Below are positions 11,314 through 21,800 of a stretch of 35,521 nt of DNA, piece after piece. Position numbers and translations under genes: made by a program. Positions within the stretch are counted from its first letter, which is position 1. Each line of letters begins with the position of its first letter. The notes under the pieces were generated by a model, which was not told where the DNA came from, ran no database searches, and was given only the letters and a program-made list of their open reading frames with translations. Origin of the DNA: Collybiopsis luxurians FD-317 M1 (taxonomy: Eukaryota; Basidiomycota; Agaricomycetes; Agaricales; Omphalotaceae); NCBI GenBank assembly GCA_000827265.1, contig KN834787.1:314279-349799 (forward strand), given 5' to 3'.

Positions 11314-11412
11314 TTTTTGCTCGACGGAGATCAACATCTGTAGTTTGAAAGTTGGTGTCGGAGGCGTGATCCAACCGACTCACATCTCCTTCACAGTTCT
11401 GTCGAGCAAAAA
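11314..11412. repeat. 99-bp unit with 12-bp inverted ends (copy 2)
   Basis: TTTTTGCTCGAC (11314-11325) and GTCGAGCAAAAA (11401-11412) are perfect inverted ends around the sequence gtcggaggcgtgatccaacc. Total length equals that of the unit at 10731-10829. Inside, ggaggcgtg and cacatctcc can pair imperfectly, so each unit could fold into a nested hairpin. Confidence 0.6.
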
Positions 11413-12193
11413 TGAATGCTTAATAACGTTGGCAGCTAGCCGCCGAAATATCCTGCTTTAGAACATGATTTTGAGCTGTGCCTAGAAGGGAAATTTGCAG
11501 ATGTTCACCTCGTAATATCATTGTTCAGGGCTCGTTTATCGCTTTCGTTAGACCGAATTCCAGCAAGGTCCCTGCAATTCAAGAGTGAGTATCGGAGATG
11601 TGATCCAACCGACTCACTGAGCGAAAACAGACGCTGTTGACGTGAGTTCGGCATACCGTTCAGACAATTAGGAGCTGAAATATCTCGTTTTTGGATATGA
11701 CTGTATGCATGTATTGGCTATGCCTGAAATGGAGGCCTAGTTTTCAATTCCTTCGTGGAAATCGACAAATGTGTCCCCTGCAATGTTGTTAATCTAGCCC
11801 CGTCGTGATTTTGCTCGATCACTCGATGGTAGCCTTTTCGTGAGCCTGCATACTCAACCGTTGCTCGTCATGATAATTTATTAGTTCCTGATTCGAGACA
11901 GTAGTGTTCCTATTATGGTACCTAGGCTTTTGAGGTACATGCTCCATTACCAGTGGCTACTCGTTTTTCCATAAACATTGTTGGAGAGACTATCCTACCG
12001 TGCTCTATGTACTGAATCGGTCGTAATTAATTAGTTCCTGATCGCCAGGTAGTAGCGTTCCTGGAGTGGTGCCTCCTGCGCCCAAGCTTGTCTGCTACGC
12101 GCTACATCCTTACCGTAATGAAAGACAGCATATTGCCACCCTTTGCCGTACCATCTTCGTAAATTTTGCTTAGCAAGACCCTCTGCAGAAATC

Positions 12194-12201
12194 TATAAAA
12201 G
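12194..12201 (+). promoter_or_regulatory. TATA box of copy B
   Basis: TATAAAAG, 91 bases before the ATG at 12292, in a segment identical between the two palindrome arms. It supports the chosen start and promoter position. Confidence 0.65.
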
Positions 12202-12291
12202 GCTCGAAATTTCTACACTCATCCTTACCACAGTTCGAATATCCTAGATCCTGCAAACACTTTACTCAAACTCATCATATCAAAAGCTATC

Positions 12292-12953
12292 ATGTCTGCC
12301 CCCGTCGAGTCTGGCCAGGAATTACTTATTCCGTTGTTCGATGCTGAGGTTGCTGGAAAACCTGTTAAGGTAAACTGGCAGCAGAACTTGGCCCAGCGCA
12401 GTGCAGAGTACTATGCTTTGACTGCTGACAACATCACCACTGGTTCGTCGTCTGTGCCGATTTTCTTCAGTGTCACTCACTCGACAATATAACAGGCAAC
12501 CAAGTTCCACTATTCATCGCTGCTGAGTACTACAAAAACAGCACCAACGCCAACCCAAATCATATCACTAAAGTCGGAGAGCTAATTGAAGGCGGTGAGT
12601 TTTGCATTGGGTACTGACATATTATTCCTTTGTTCTCATGTTGGACTTCAGAAGGGTACAAGTTGAAAGTTGACGGTAAACTGCAGTATGGTCAGAAGAA
12701 TGCTCAAGGAGAGCTTCGGTTTGTTGTCTATCATGACAAGGAACGCAGGCCATACCAGGTGAGGTGGCACTCATCCGAGACAATTCCTGCTTCTGACATC
12801 TACTTTCAGCATCGTTTCATCGAAACAGCTGTTGGATCAGCTACAGCAGGCAAGGCTCAAGAGATGGCTAAAGCGTTTGGTTTCGGAGCTGCTGGAGACC
12901 AGTTCATGGGCCATTTGAGGTGTATCGTTGGAGATTACCTTCATACATTTTGA
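12292..12953 (+). CDS. Small unrecognised protein, palindrome copy B (166 aa)
   Basis: Exons: 12292-12442, 12496-12594, 12652-12758, 12810-12953; introns 53, 57 and 51 nt, GT-AG. The spliced product is 166 residues (MSAPVESGQELLIPLFDAEV ... GDYLHTF). Without splicing, exon 1 would end at a stop after 66 codons, and the last two exons would appear as a separate 107-codon frame that includes the intron between them; the splice model joins all exons in one frame in both copies. Differences from copy A: S/V, F/L, K/N and K/R early, then L/F, V/A, I/F, D/G, K/R, A/C and I/V near the C-terminus. No signal peptide, membrane helix or known catalytic motif is seen. It is transcribed away from copy A, with 2.2 kb between the two start codons. 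Confidence 0.8.
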
Positions 12954-13143
12954 ATGAAATTGGTGACTTGTCTTAGAGATGGCTCATCTCTCACTGCTAG
13001 AATTTTAGGTAAAGCGGGAGTATAATTCTCTTTCTTCGTATAGATTGAATCGGTGATAAGCGGGGGAGAAAACCGAATATAAAATCAGATAATAACAATA
13101 CTACATAAATATTTCTCATTGTGCTATTTATTAAAATACACCG

Positions 13144-13379
13144 TTTGTTGTGATTTACTTGACTGTTAGTAAAAGCCGTCTCGTACAGTCTGCAGCCAGA
13201 CAGTTATCACATAAGAGATCGAGAGGACGACGCTATTCGATGAAGGCGCTACATAATTGCTGACTGGGGAAATGTTTTTTTAGGGATTTACGCCACTTAT
13301 TGTTACCCAAGTCTATCTTCGCTGCCCGCCCCGCAAATCATTATGGAGGGTCTTGATGCTCGATCCACGAGAACGTTAC
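13144..13379. other. Short stretch with nothing recognised
   Basis: Lies between the outer edge of the right palindrome arm and the start of the U3 block. I see no gene, repeat or RNA here. Confidence 0.5.
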
Positions 13380-16150
13380 CTGTCACCTCGTGGAAAGGTT
13401 TTCGACTGTGTCAGTCACCCTGCGCTCAAGCATTTGATCCTTTCGCACTAAGCTCTCGCTATGGTCACCATCCAGGAGACGTGTCCTTGTTTCTCCCTCT
13501 CCCTCTAGCCCATATCTCGGCGAATTTCTTCTCACTTGAACTGTGTCAGTTCAATCACAACCTGTTCTCCACCTGTCTTAAGCCATATGTGGACTATGTC
13601 GCTCAATTGGACCCCCGCGGTAGTATGACTCGAACGCTAAAAGACGGGGGTCAATGAAATTGCTTCGTTGATCAAATAACACCTGTGTTTGTTGCACACC
13701 AGCAAGACATGCTTGATTGGCATTCTTGCGCATCTACCACCAGTTTGCGAATGCTAGCGGGAAGACGAAGGCTGCTATTCGTTTGTGGGAGAGAGTGTGA
13801 TTTCCTGGGAAGCATCAGCCGGAGGAGAGGGATCGTAGAGAAAGAGGTGTGCTTCCACTTCCCCTTGCTAAGTGTCGATTTGCTCTCCTGCTCATTATCA
13901 TCCTTTGGGCAATCTCTGTAGAGGCGGTCGGACTGCTCCATCCATTTCTTCGAATCATCTGGATCGGAATACCTAATGCCTACGCATCCGTGGAATCGTC
14001 ATATACGCCAACGACAACGCTAGCTACGACGCGTTCAATGGCTAATTCGACCTTCTATCAATTGGACAACTTGCACCAATATCTGCTTCCGAATCTGCAC
14101 ATGCCCCACCGGAATGAAAAGCGACCATTTCTGGCGAATAGTTAAAGTGGAAAAAAGGAAGTGTGAAGAATGAAAAGGAGAGCATGATTCCTGCGTAGTT
14201 GAACAGATAGTTTATTTTTCTTCAACAATACGGGGTACATACATGCTTTGTGCGGTGTCAGTCGTACCTATCCCCGTTCCTAGTTGACGTAATTGATGTA
14301 CATGCGCCCATTGTGAAAGGTCTAGCGTGAAATCCATACAGTAGATACCTGAACAGAAGGCAGGCGATGAAGGAAAAGGTAGCTTGAAGGCATTGCACAA
14401 GAAAGGACCAAAACCAAGACTCGACATATGGAAGTATACCTACTCAAAGCTTGACGCTGCTAAGTTCCATATTGAACGCCGACCATTACCCGTCTTCTTT
14501 CTCTGGCGAGAAAGCGGCAAAGCGACTTTCTGGGTATTGAACCCTGAAATTTCTCCAGGCGCTGCAACATCCCCGTCACATTACGCACCGATACCTATTC
14601 AGAGGGGCAGTAGGTCCCGACGCAGCAACGACGAATGAAGGCACTGAGACGTAGTCCAGTACCATCGAATGGGAATGAAGACAGACGGCCAGTGCAATAT
14701 ACGCGAGGCTTGGTTGCTTTGCGAGTTATCAGAGCTTTACGTCGGGCTGGCAACGATTACAGGATATGCTGCACAGGAAGGGGGCGTGACGAAGAGCATC
14801 GGAATAGGAAAGATGTACGCCGTCGGAAGATCGTAGCTTGCGTGGTACATCGAGCTGTCGGAGGACAGGAAGGCTACCCTGTAGTGACGAGAGTGACGAA
14901 TCGAATCCAATGCCAAGCTCTTCATCCTGTCGTTTTAACAAATGGCTCCCTCCTTCCGCGATCGAGATCAGGGGTTATTTATTGGAAAACAGGTCGCAAA
15001 CATCGGCCTTTGGCCCTTTCCCAAATGCTCTCTACCAACGTGGCTCCACGAACGGGTAGCTTCGAGGATGCGGAATCAAGCTTCAAGACCGAGCATAGAA
15101 TGTTAAACCGAAGGGAAGGTTCCGATGCTTGCTAATGACTGCAGACGAAAAGTGGGCTGAAGTTGCTGCTCAAGCTCGCTGGTGGTCGTCGATCCTTCCA
15201 AACGACTTGCGCTTTGGATGTAGTCGACGTTCGGAGGCAATGGTAGTGAGCCTGAGAGGTTGAGCTCGATACACGCGACGTTTTCGAAGTGACAGTGCGA
15301 GACTCCTTCACGGCGTCTAATGAGGAGGATCAATCAATGAAATCACTTGATTTTCAGAAGGGAAAGGCTCACCAAAATGACCTAGCTGCACGAAGGGTCT
15401 CCCCAGGCCTACTACTCCAGAGAATTTCCACCTGATATCCGCGAAAACCACAGGCTCCATATCTTTGACTGTCTCCGCAGCAACGCTCTTTCTCACCGTT
15501 CCAAAGATTCTACTCGAGGCTCCCCAGATGGCCTGCGTAAGGGCTGTGATACACATCTAGCGCCATCTCCTTGCCTGAGTTTTGGATCCATCGCCTTCCC
15601 AATAATTCCGGATTCTCGGTAGAGCCGCTTGACAACGGCTTGCGATGCACGCGCCTGAAGAGTCCGTGTACTCGATTCGCTGCCGAATCGATGAAATGTA
15701 GCTGTTTGAGAGGATGCTGGCGGGGAGCCGGAGACAAAATTGTCGGTAGTTATTCCAACGGTGGTGGTCGAGGGGAAGAAGAATTGGCAATGAATTACGC
15801 GAGCTATGGGTCCATAGTTCGCGTTGCTGCCTGTTTTGAGCTTTCTAGCTTTTTAGAATCCGCCAGAAGAAGGATGATACTTTGGACACATGACCCAACC
15901 GATGCTCTGGTCGGCGTTGATCTGCATTGTCGAAAAGACCGAAGGAACCGTGAAAAGGACAGATAGGACAGACGTTGAGCTCTCTTCAGATGATACCGAG
16001 GGAAAGAGTACATTTGGGTACACTCGCATTGTCAAGTGCCGACGAAGGCCTCCAACACCAACTTCCTTTATCTCCCGCTCCACTTCCTCTTCGTCGCCCA
16101 TTTCCTAAATAGCGACCTTTTGAACAGTTTCATTGCGCTTTGCAGTCGTA
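13380..16150. repeat. U3: NLR upstream block without an NLR
   Basis: Collinear with U1 and U2. Landmarks include 'tttctccctctccctctagc' (13491), 'cacaacctgttctccacctg' (13556), the segment around 14270-14340 ending in 'gtgaaaggtctagcgtgaaa' with its relatives in U1 (4690-4760) and U2 (24960-25030), the cgtcggaagatcgtagcttg region (14820), and a right end near 16105 similar to U1 near 6700. On the NLR side it is bordered by the palindrome region rather than a NACHT gene, so the receptor was lost or never moved with it. Many short frames exist on both strands, but they are interrupted differently in each copy. Confidence 0.7.
15317..15556 (-). pseudogene. Reading frame in U3 partly conserved in U2
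   Basis: A 79-codon frame (contains AIWGASSRIFGTVRKSVAAE). The homologous part of U2 (about 26020-26215, minus) reads TIQGVSSGIVGIFRTATKSV in the same frame; the two differ by a 9-nt in-frame indel. The U2 copy then runs into stops. This hints that U carried a protein gene on the minus strand before it decayed. U1 lacks the segment. I do not recognise the product, and the call is weak. Confidence 0.3.
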
Positions 16151-18118
16151 TCGGCCTTCAATTTCCATTTAAATAGGATGTAGCCCTAGGTCGTAGACGT
16201 TGATTCGGTGATACTGTGCAGCGGCACCGAAAAAAGCCCTGACAAGGTGAAGATGAAAGAGCTAGTACAGCTCGGTGAGCATTTTTGAGCATCCGAGAAT
16301 TCCACTTTTGTACACTCACTATACGCGATGAAGGCAAATCGTCTAGTTCACCCACGTCTCGCTACACTTTGACTACACTGGCTGCTGCAAGATGCGGAAA
16401 AAAAATTCCAGATACCACTTACCGGCGGACCGCCTCGGGTCCGTGAATCGGGAAAAGATTGCTTCGTTTGTCCTCCTCCTACTTTCCTCCACCACCACTA
16501 TCCTTTAAATTTTGGTTATTCACTCTTCACGGAAAGCTTCGAATAGTATTTTTATATATCTTGTAAAATCACCTTTTCCCCAACAAATGGCCCCCACATT
16601 AGATATCTATTATCATCTGTTAAAGTTGAATGGCAGTTAACCTGTTTGCAATTTCGTGCCTCCAATCTGCTTGGCTCCTTGCACCTATACTCCTAACCCA
16701 AAACTCGCCGCCATTTTTTCACATTATTGCGATGTTGCTACGCCGCTCGAGCCTACTGCCTCCGCAGGTGCTCCAAACCCTGGACCATTTGACAGTTCTG
16801 GTCTACTCATTTGGAAGAAACTCTTGTAAAGGATGTCCGACTTAGTCCAATCTATAGCTCCGAGTCTATATATATTATGATATACCATCACGTCCATCAT
16901 CAATCTCCCGAGCACCGGATGACAAGGAGGGTGGTTCAAGTGAGGATGTTGAAAGAGAGCAAAAAAAAGGAACACCGATACTGTACAGTTTTGACTTTCA
17001 AAGGTAAGTTCAGTAATGCATCATAGCTTGGGGTGAAGTATGTCAATTTCTACTTTCATAGGCTTCACGGACGGTCAGTCCAATTTACAATGCGCCTGTA
17101 TGCAAAATGTGCATTTTAGACACCTTGTTCAACTACTTCTCACTATCGACAGAAACCATAAAACTCCTCACCGTGCAAAGAAGTCTGACCCAAATGATGT
17201 ATCTCTTTGCTGGACAAGCAATGCTCCCGAAGATATCTGCCACTGGTACAATCACTGTCTGAAGACTCAGACTGTGCCTCAAGTACAAAAGGAGGTACAT
17301 GCTCACAGATCCCTGGGCTGGCTGGAATATTTATGAGCACTTAGAAACCTATTTGTGGGTACCTCCATGTTGTTGCTGGTCAGAATCAAGGGAAGTTCAA
17401 GAATATGGATATCACTGGGACAGTGAATGTCCAATGTGTTTATATCATGAATTTATGCATGGTAAACATGGCTTTTTGTTTTGCAATTCCACCACTTTAT
17501 CGTGCATCAGATCTTGCCGATCTGGGCTTTCTGTTGGATATTTCGGTCCCGCCAAGTCCTAAAAAATTCCGGGCTGTCCTATGTCCTGTCCGACATTTAC
17601 AAAAAATAAATTTCATAAATTTTGTCCCATTGTCCCACCCCTTATGAAGTGCTCGAAATGACAGTGCATACTTATATTACTGAATACCACAGTTGGGTCC
17701 AAACCTACTTTTAACCAAAAATCAAGCTATTTGTGCCAGCTTTCATGCTCAAGGTTCAGAGTTCCAGACCTCTTGTGGACCTTGAACCTGGGTTCATCAT
17801 TCTCTCGAACACGGAACCAGACCCTTAGGTTCGGACCAGGTTCAATAGGTTCACGCACCGAACCGCAGCAATATCAATAATTAGTCTCCAGATGAAATCA
17901 TTCAAAATCTCCAGTCACTGATCTATATTCACCTAAATAGTTAATTTAAATAGTGTTGTAGAAGACATTTATAGGAGTATATTAGATATCTAAGAATTCC
18001 AAATTCCAATCATGCTTATCTATCAAATCAACAGTACAAACTGGTTTGAAAAGATCCTGCAATCACCCTACCCAGAATATGGCACATTTAAATTATGTGC
18101 AAGCTACCTAGGGCTAAG
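16151..18118. other. Gene-poor stretch between U3 and the hAT element
   Basis: No convincing gene. GC falls from U3-like values to AT-rich after about 17,000. A 98-codon plus frame at 17040-17336 and a minus frame at 16724-16975 have no recognisable features. Around 17745-17880 there is a cluster of AGGTTC/GAACC motifs in both orientations, resembling the subterminal repeats of a degraded transposable element. Confidence 0.5.
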
Positions 18119-18592
18119 TAGAGGTGGGCACAAGTGGCAAGTCTTCATGAGTACTCATGAATATACTCGCACTAGTGACTCGCGAGTCGAGTGTCAGTTT
18201 TAACACAGGTGTGCACTTGAGTCACAATTTCCATTTTGGACCACAAATGTTTGGTGACACTTGTGGTAATATTGCTTTTGTCACTAACGGAAATTCTATT
18301 TAATAGAAATAAATATTGTAAGCCTATGATGTAATGGCACTTTACCAAAAATGCCATTACATCATAGGCTCAAGTGCATAGGTACAAGTGACAATTTGGC
18401 TTCAGCACCTTGTCTTTACTCATGAGTGCATCTAAGTACTCGCGAGTGTGTCAAACTGCACGAGTGCCCATGAATGCATGCCATAAGCAGGTACTCGGGT
18501 GTCAACTCAAGTCACAATCCAGAATTTTGGGTTGCGAGTACTTGTATTTCAAGCCACGAGTGCACTCGGGTGTTCACTCATGCCCATGTCTA
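18119..18592. mobile_element. hAT-like non-autonomous element (474 bp)
   Basis: Terminal inverted repeats TAGAGGTGGGCA (18119-18130) and TGCCCATGTCTA (18581-18592) match at 10 of 12 positions and fit the TAGnG-type ends of hAT elements. They are bounded by a perfect 8-bp direct repeat GGGCTAAG (18111-18118 and 18593-18600), the target-duplication size of the hAT superfamily. Subterminal zones are packed with ACTCG/CGAGT motifs in both orientations, as expected of transposase-binding repeats. There is no transposase frame, so it would need a helper in trans. It lies about 270 bp beyond the stop codon of NLR2. Confidence 0.85.
18321..18370. repeat. Perfect 19-bp hairpin inside the hAT element
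   Basis: AGCCTATGATGTAATGGCA (18321-18339) is exactly complementary to 18352-18370, with a 12-base loop. It sits almost at the centre of the 474-bp element, making the whole element a nested foldback structure. Confidence 0.8.
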
Positions 18593-18868
18593 GGGCTAAG
18601 TAATAGGCTGGAAATAAGTTTTACTTCATTAACAAATATTTACTCTTAAGATGCTAAAGAGTTATTTCAAATATTAACTTGATGATTTATACTTAACTAA
18701 ATTCTTCAAACTACATAAATGACATAGTTCATGTAATGAAGATATACATATTATAATTCAGGACAGCAACTGGTATTTTAAAAATACTATGCCATTATGC
18801 TTGGAAATGAAATGGTCCTAGGGCCTACATGCTTCTTTGATTTGGGGCATAATAGATAAATGAAACTC
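18593..18868. other. 3' flank of NLR2
   Basis: AT-rich sequence between the hAT element and the NLR2 stop codon, presumably the 3' untranslated region and terminator of NLR2. No specific signal stands out. Confidence 0.4.
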
Positions 18869-21800
18869 CTACATATGAGATTGAAGAAAGTGGGCAAGTT
18901 CAGCATAGCCATTACGCTCCGCAAGGAGGAATGGAGTCTCCTGGGAATTTGTGAGAGCACCAATAGTTGCATGATATTCAACAAGAAGGTGGACAACATT
19001 TGTATGGCCATTCTTTGCAGCACTATGTAAAGGTGTCCAGTTGTCCTTCTGTGATGCATCAATGATTGCATGATGTTCTAAAAGAAGGCGAGCAACCTCA
19101 AGGTGGCCATTTGCTGCTGCATAATACAGTGGAGTCTCCTGGTCCTCCTGTGGAGCATTAACAGTTGCTTTATATTCTAGAAGGAGGCGGACAACCTCAA
19201 GGTGGCCATTCCGTGCTGCACTATGCAGTGGGGTCCAATTGCCTTTTGCCAATGCATTAACGGTGGCCCCATGTTTTAAAAGGAGGTAGACAACCTCAGG
19301 GTGGCCATTTGCAGCAGCAATATAGAGTGGGGTCACATTCCTAATATTTGGAGTATCAATGGCTGCATCATGTTNNNNNNNNNNNNNNNNNNNNNNNNNN
19401 NNNNNNNNNNNNNNNNNNNNNNNNNNNNNNNNNNNNNNNNNNNNNNNNNNNNNNNNNNNNNNNNNNNNNNNNNNNNNNNNNNNNNNNNNNNNNNNNNNNN
19501 NNNNNNNNNNNNNNNNNNNNNNNNNNNNNNNNNNNNNNNNNNNNNNNNNNNNNNNNNNNNNNNNNNNNNNNNNNNNNNNNNNNNNNNNNNNNNNNNNNNN
19601 NNNNNNNNNNNNNNNNNNNNNNNNNNNNNNNNNNNNNNNNNNNNNNNNNNNNNNNNNNNNNNNNNNNNNNNNNNNNNNNNNNNNNNNNNNNNNNNNNNNN
19701 NNNNNNNNNNNNNNNNNNNNNNNNNNNNNNNNNNNNNNNNNNNNNNNNNNNNNNNNCCATGTTTCAAAAGGAGGTAGACAACCTCAGGGTGGCCATTTGC
19801 AGCAGCAATATAGAGTGGGGTCACATTCCTAATATTTGGAGTATCAGTGGCTGCATCATGTTCCAAAAGGAGGCGAGCAACCTCAAGGTGGCCATTTGCA
19901 GCTGAATAATACAGTGGAGTCTCCTGGTCCTCCTGTGGAGCATTAACAGTTGCTTTATATTCTAGAAGGAGGCGGACAACCTCAAGGTGGCCATTCCGTG
20001 CTGCACTATGCAATGGCGTCCAATTGCCTTTTGCCAATACAACAACAGTGGCTCCATGTTTCAAAAGGAAATAGACAACCTCAGGGTGGCCATTTGCAGC
20101 AGCAATATAGAGTGGTGTCACATTCTTAATATTTGGACTATCAATTGCTGCATCATGGTCCAAAAGGAGGCGAACAACCTCAAGGTGGCCATTTGCAGCT
20201 GCATAATACATTGGAGTCTCCTGGTCCTCCTGTGGAGCATTAACAGTTGCTTTGTATTCTAGAAGGAGATGGACAACCTCAAGGTGGCCATTCCGTGCTG
20301 CACTATGCAGTGGGGTCCAATTGCCTTTTGCCAATGCATCAACAGTAGCCCCATGTTCACAAAGGAAGTAGACAACCTCGGGGTGGCCATTTGCGGCAGC
20401 AATATAGAGTGGTGTCACATTCCTAATATTTGGACTATCAATAGCTGCATCATGTTCTAAAAGGAGGCAAGCAACCTCAAGGTGGCCATTTGCTGCTGTA
20501 TAATACAGTGGAGTCTCCTGGTCCTCCTGTGAGGCATTGACAGTTGCTTTATATTCTAGCAGGAGGCGAGCAACCTCGAGGTGGCCATTCTGTGCTGCAC
20601 TATGTAGTGGGGTCCTATTATTTTTCTGGACTGCATTAACAGTGGCATTATTTTTCAAGAGGATCTTAGCAACATCAGGGTGGCCATTCTGTGCTGCAAT
20701 ATACAGTGGAGTTGCATTATCAATATTTGGGATATCTACAGCTGCGTTGTGGTCTAGAAGGAGTTGAGCAACCTCAATGTGACCATAGTTTGAGGCAGCA
20801 CAAAGTGCAGTGCCAGCTGGACCTCCTGAATAATTTATAATTCCAGGAAATTCTGTCAACCATTTTTCCACATATGCTGTCTGTCTTAAAGCAGCAGCAC
20901 AGTAAAGTGCTCGGGCATTTCCATCGTAGCCCGTGCCACAAATGTCTAAACTCCTCCACTTAGCATATTGATTTACAGCCTGCGGATTTAGAAGTTTTTG
21001 TAACTGTTTCTCCACAGCTGTAAATGCCAATCCATTGGAGTCCAGAACATGATCCAACCAGTAATCTGCCACATAAGAACCTAAAGGCATGCCCAACAAT
21101 TCTGCTGGGTATGTGAGGTTACTGATACACAATTTAGCAAGGGTCGTATGGGCCTCATTTGGTCTAAGCCGGTATCCCTCCTCTGCTTCATCAGAACACA
21201 AATACTCCTTCATTGACAAATGTGCAAACTGCACAATCCTGGATGGATGCTGCTTCTCGCTTCCATCCACAATTTGGATTAAACTCGAGCAGGTGTTTAA
21301 TAGTTCATCCTCTGCCCTGGAAACACGAAAATTGGGCAGGAGGACAGCTTCTCCATTCAATTGAAATTTGACTGCGAATACCTCTGCCAGTTCTTGCGGG
21401 GAAAGTGGGCGCTCTGCATAAGCTACACATTCAAAAATATGCAATGCATGTATCTTCTGGGCACTGTGAATCCTTTTCAGGGCATGCTTATATGTATCAT
21501 CGAGAGTGGTGGGCAATTTCACCAGCTCTTCAGAAACATTTATTGGTTTACATTCTTTCAAGATCTTCAGTTGTTCTTTAGCTAGAAGAAACCTAAAACA
21601 GATTTCAAAAATTGAACAAGGTCGGTAGCACTTACTTACATGCCATTGGCCTTTGCAATCAAAAATTCCTGAGTAGTTTTTTTCAGTAATGGGGACCATT
21701 CCTCCATTGTTGATATTTTTTCTTGGATGTAATAGGATATATCATGGGCATGATCATTTGTTTCATCCAAATCAACCTTTAGGTAAATGACTTGATTTGA

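Larger units (their letters stand above)
10395..12013. repeat. Palindrome spacer with degenerate repeats
   Basis: 1.6 kb between the divergent small genes, with no gene I can support. It contains about four degraded copies of a ~200-nt unit, near 10585-10690, 10725-10920, 11300-11470 and 11535-11700. Their shared core reads like gtcggaggygtgatccaacc followed by gactcacatctcc, and two keep inverted ends. 11860-11960 is a diverged partial copy of the inner arm edge ('ttagttcctgatt', 'tagtgttcct'). 10930-11220 is rich in A and T runs. Being intergenic between two divergent promoters, the spacer could also carry shared regulatory sites. Confidence 0.6.
12014..13143. repeat. Right arm of ~1.1-kb inverted repeat
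   Basis: Inverse counterpart of 9253-10394, containing the intact plus-strand copy B gene, its promoter and about 190 bp of 3' flank. Similarity to the left arm is very high from 12020 to 12290 and within the gene, and lower after the stop codon (12954-13143), as expected when the transcribed or regulatory parts are more constrained or are homogenised by gene conversion. Confidence 0.9.

Noticed and set aside
12292..12492. 66-residue and 107-residue frames as separate genes (also 9914-10114 and 9453-9776)
   Set aside because: They are unspliced pieces of the four-exon genes; splicing joins them in frame with identical exon lengths in both arms.
17760..17880. GGTTC motifs as tRNA B boxes
   Set aside because: No A box at proper spacing and no cloverleaf; the motif is repeated many times in both orientations like an element subterminal region.
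19301..19905. Open reading frames on both strands made mostly of unknown residues
   Set aside because: They are created by reading through the 382-base N gap and carry no information.
18880..20800. Regular 99-nt repeats resembling a CRISPR-like or satellite array
   Set aside because: The periodic unit translates cleanly into ankyrin repeats in one continuous minus frame joined to a NACHT gene.
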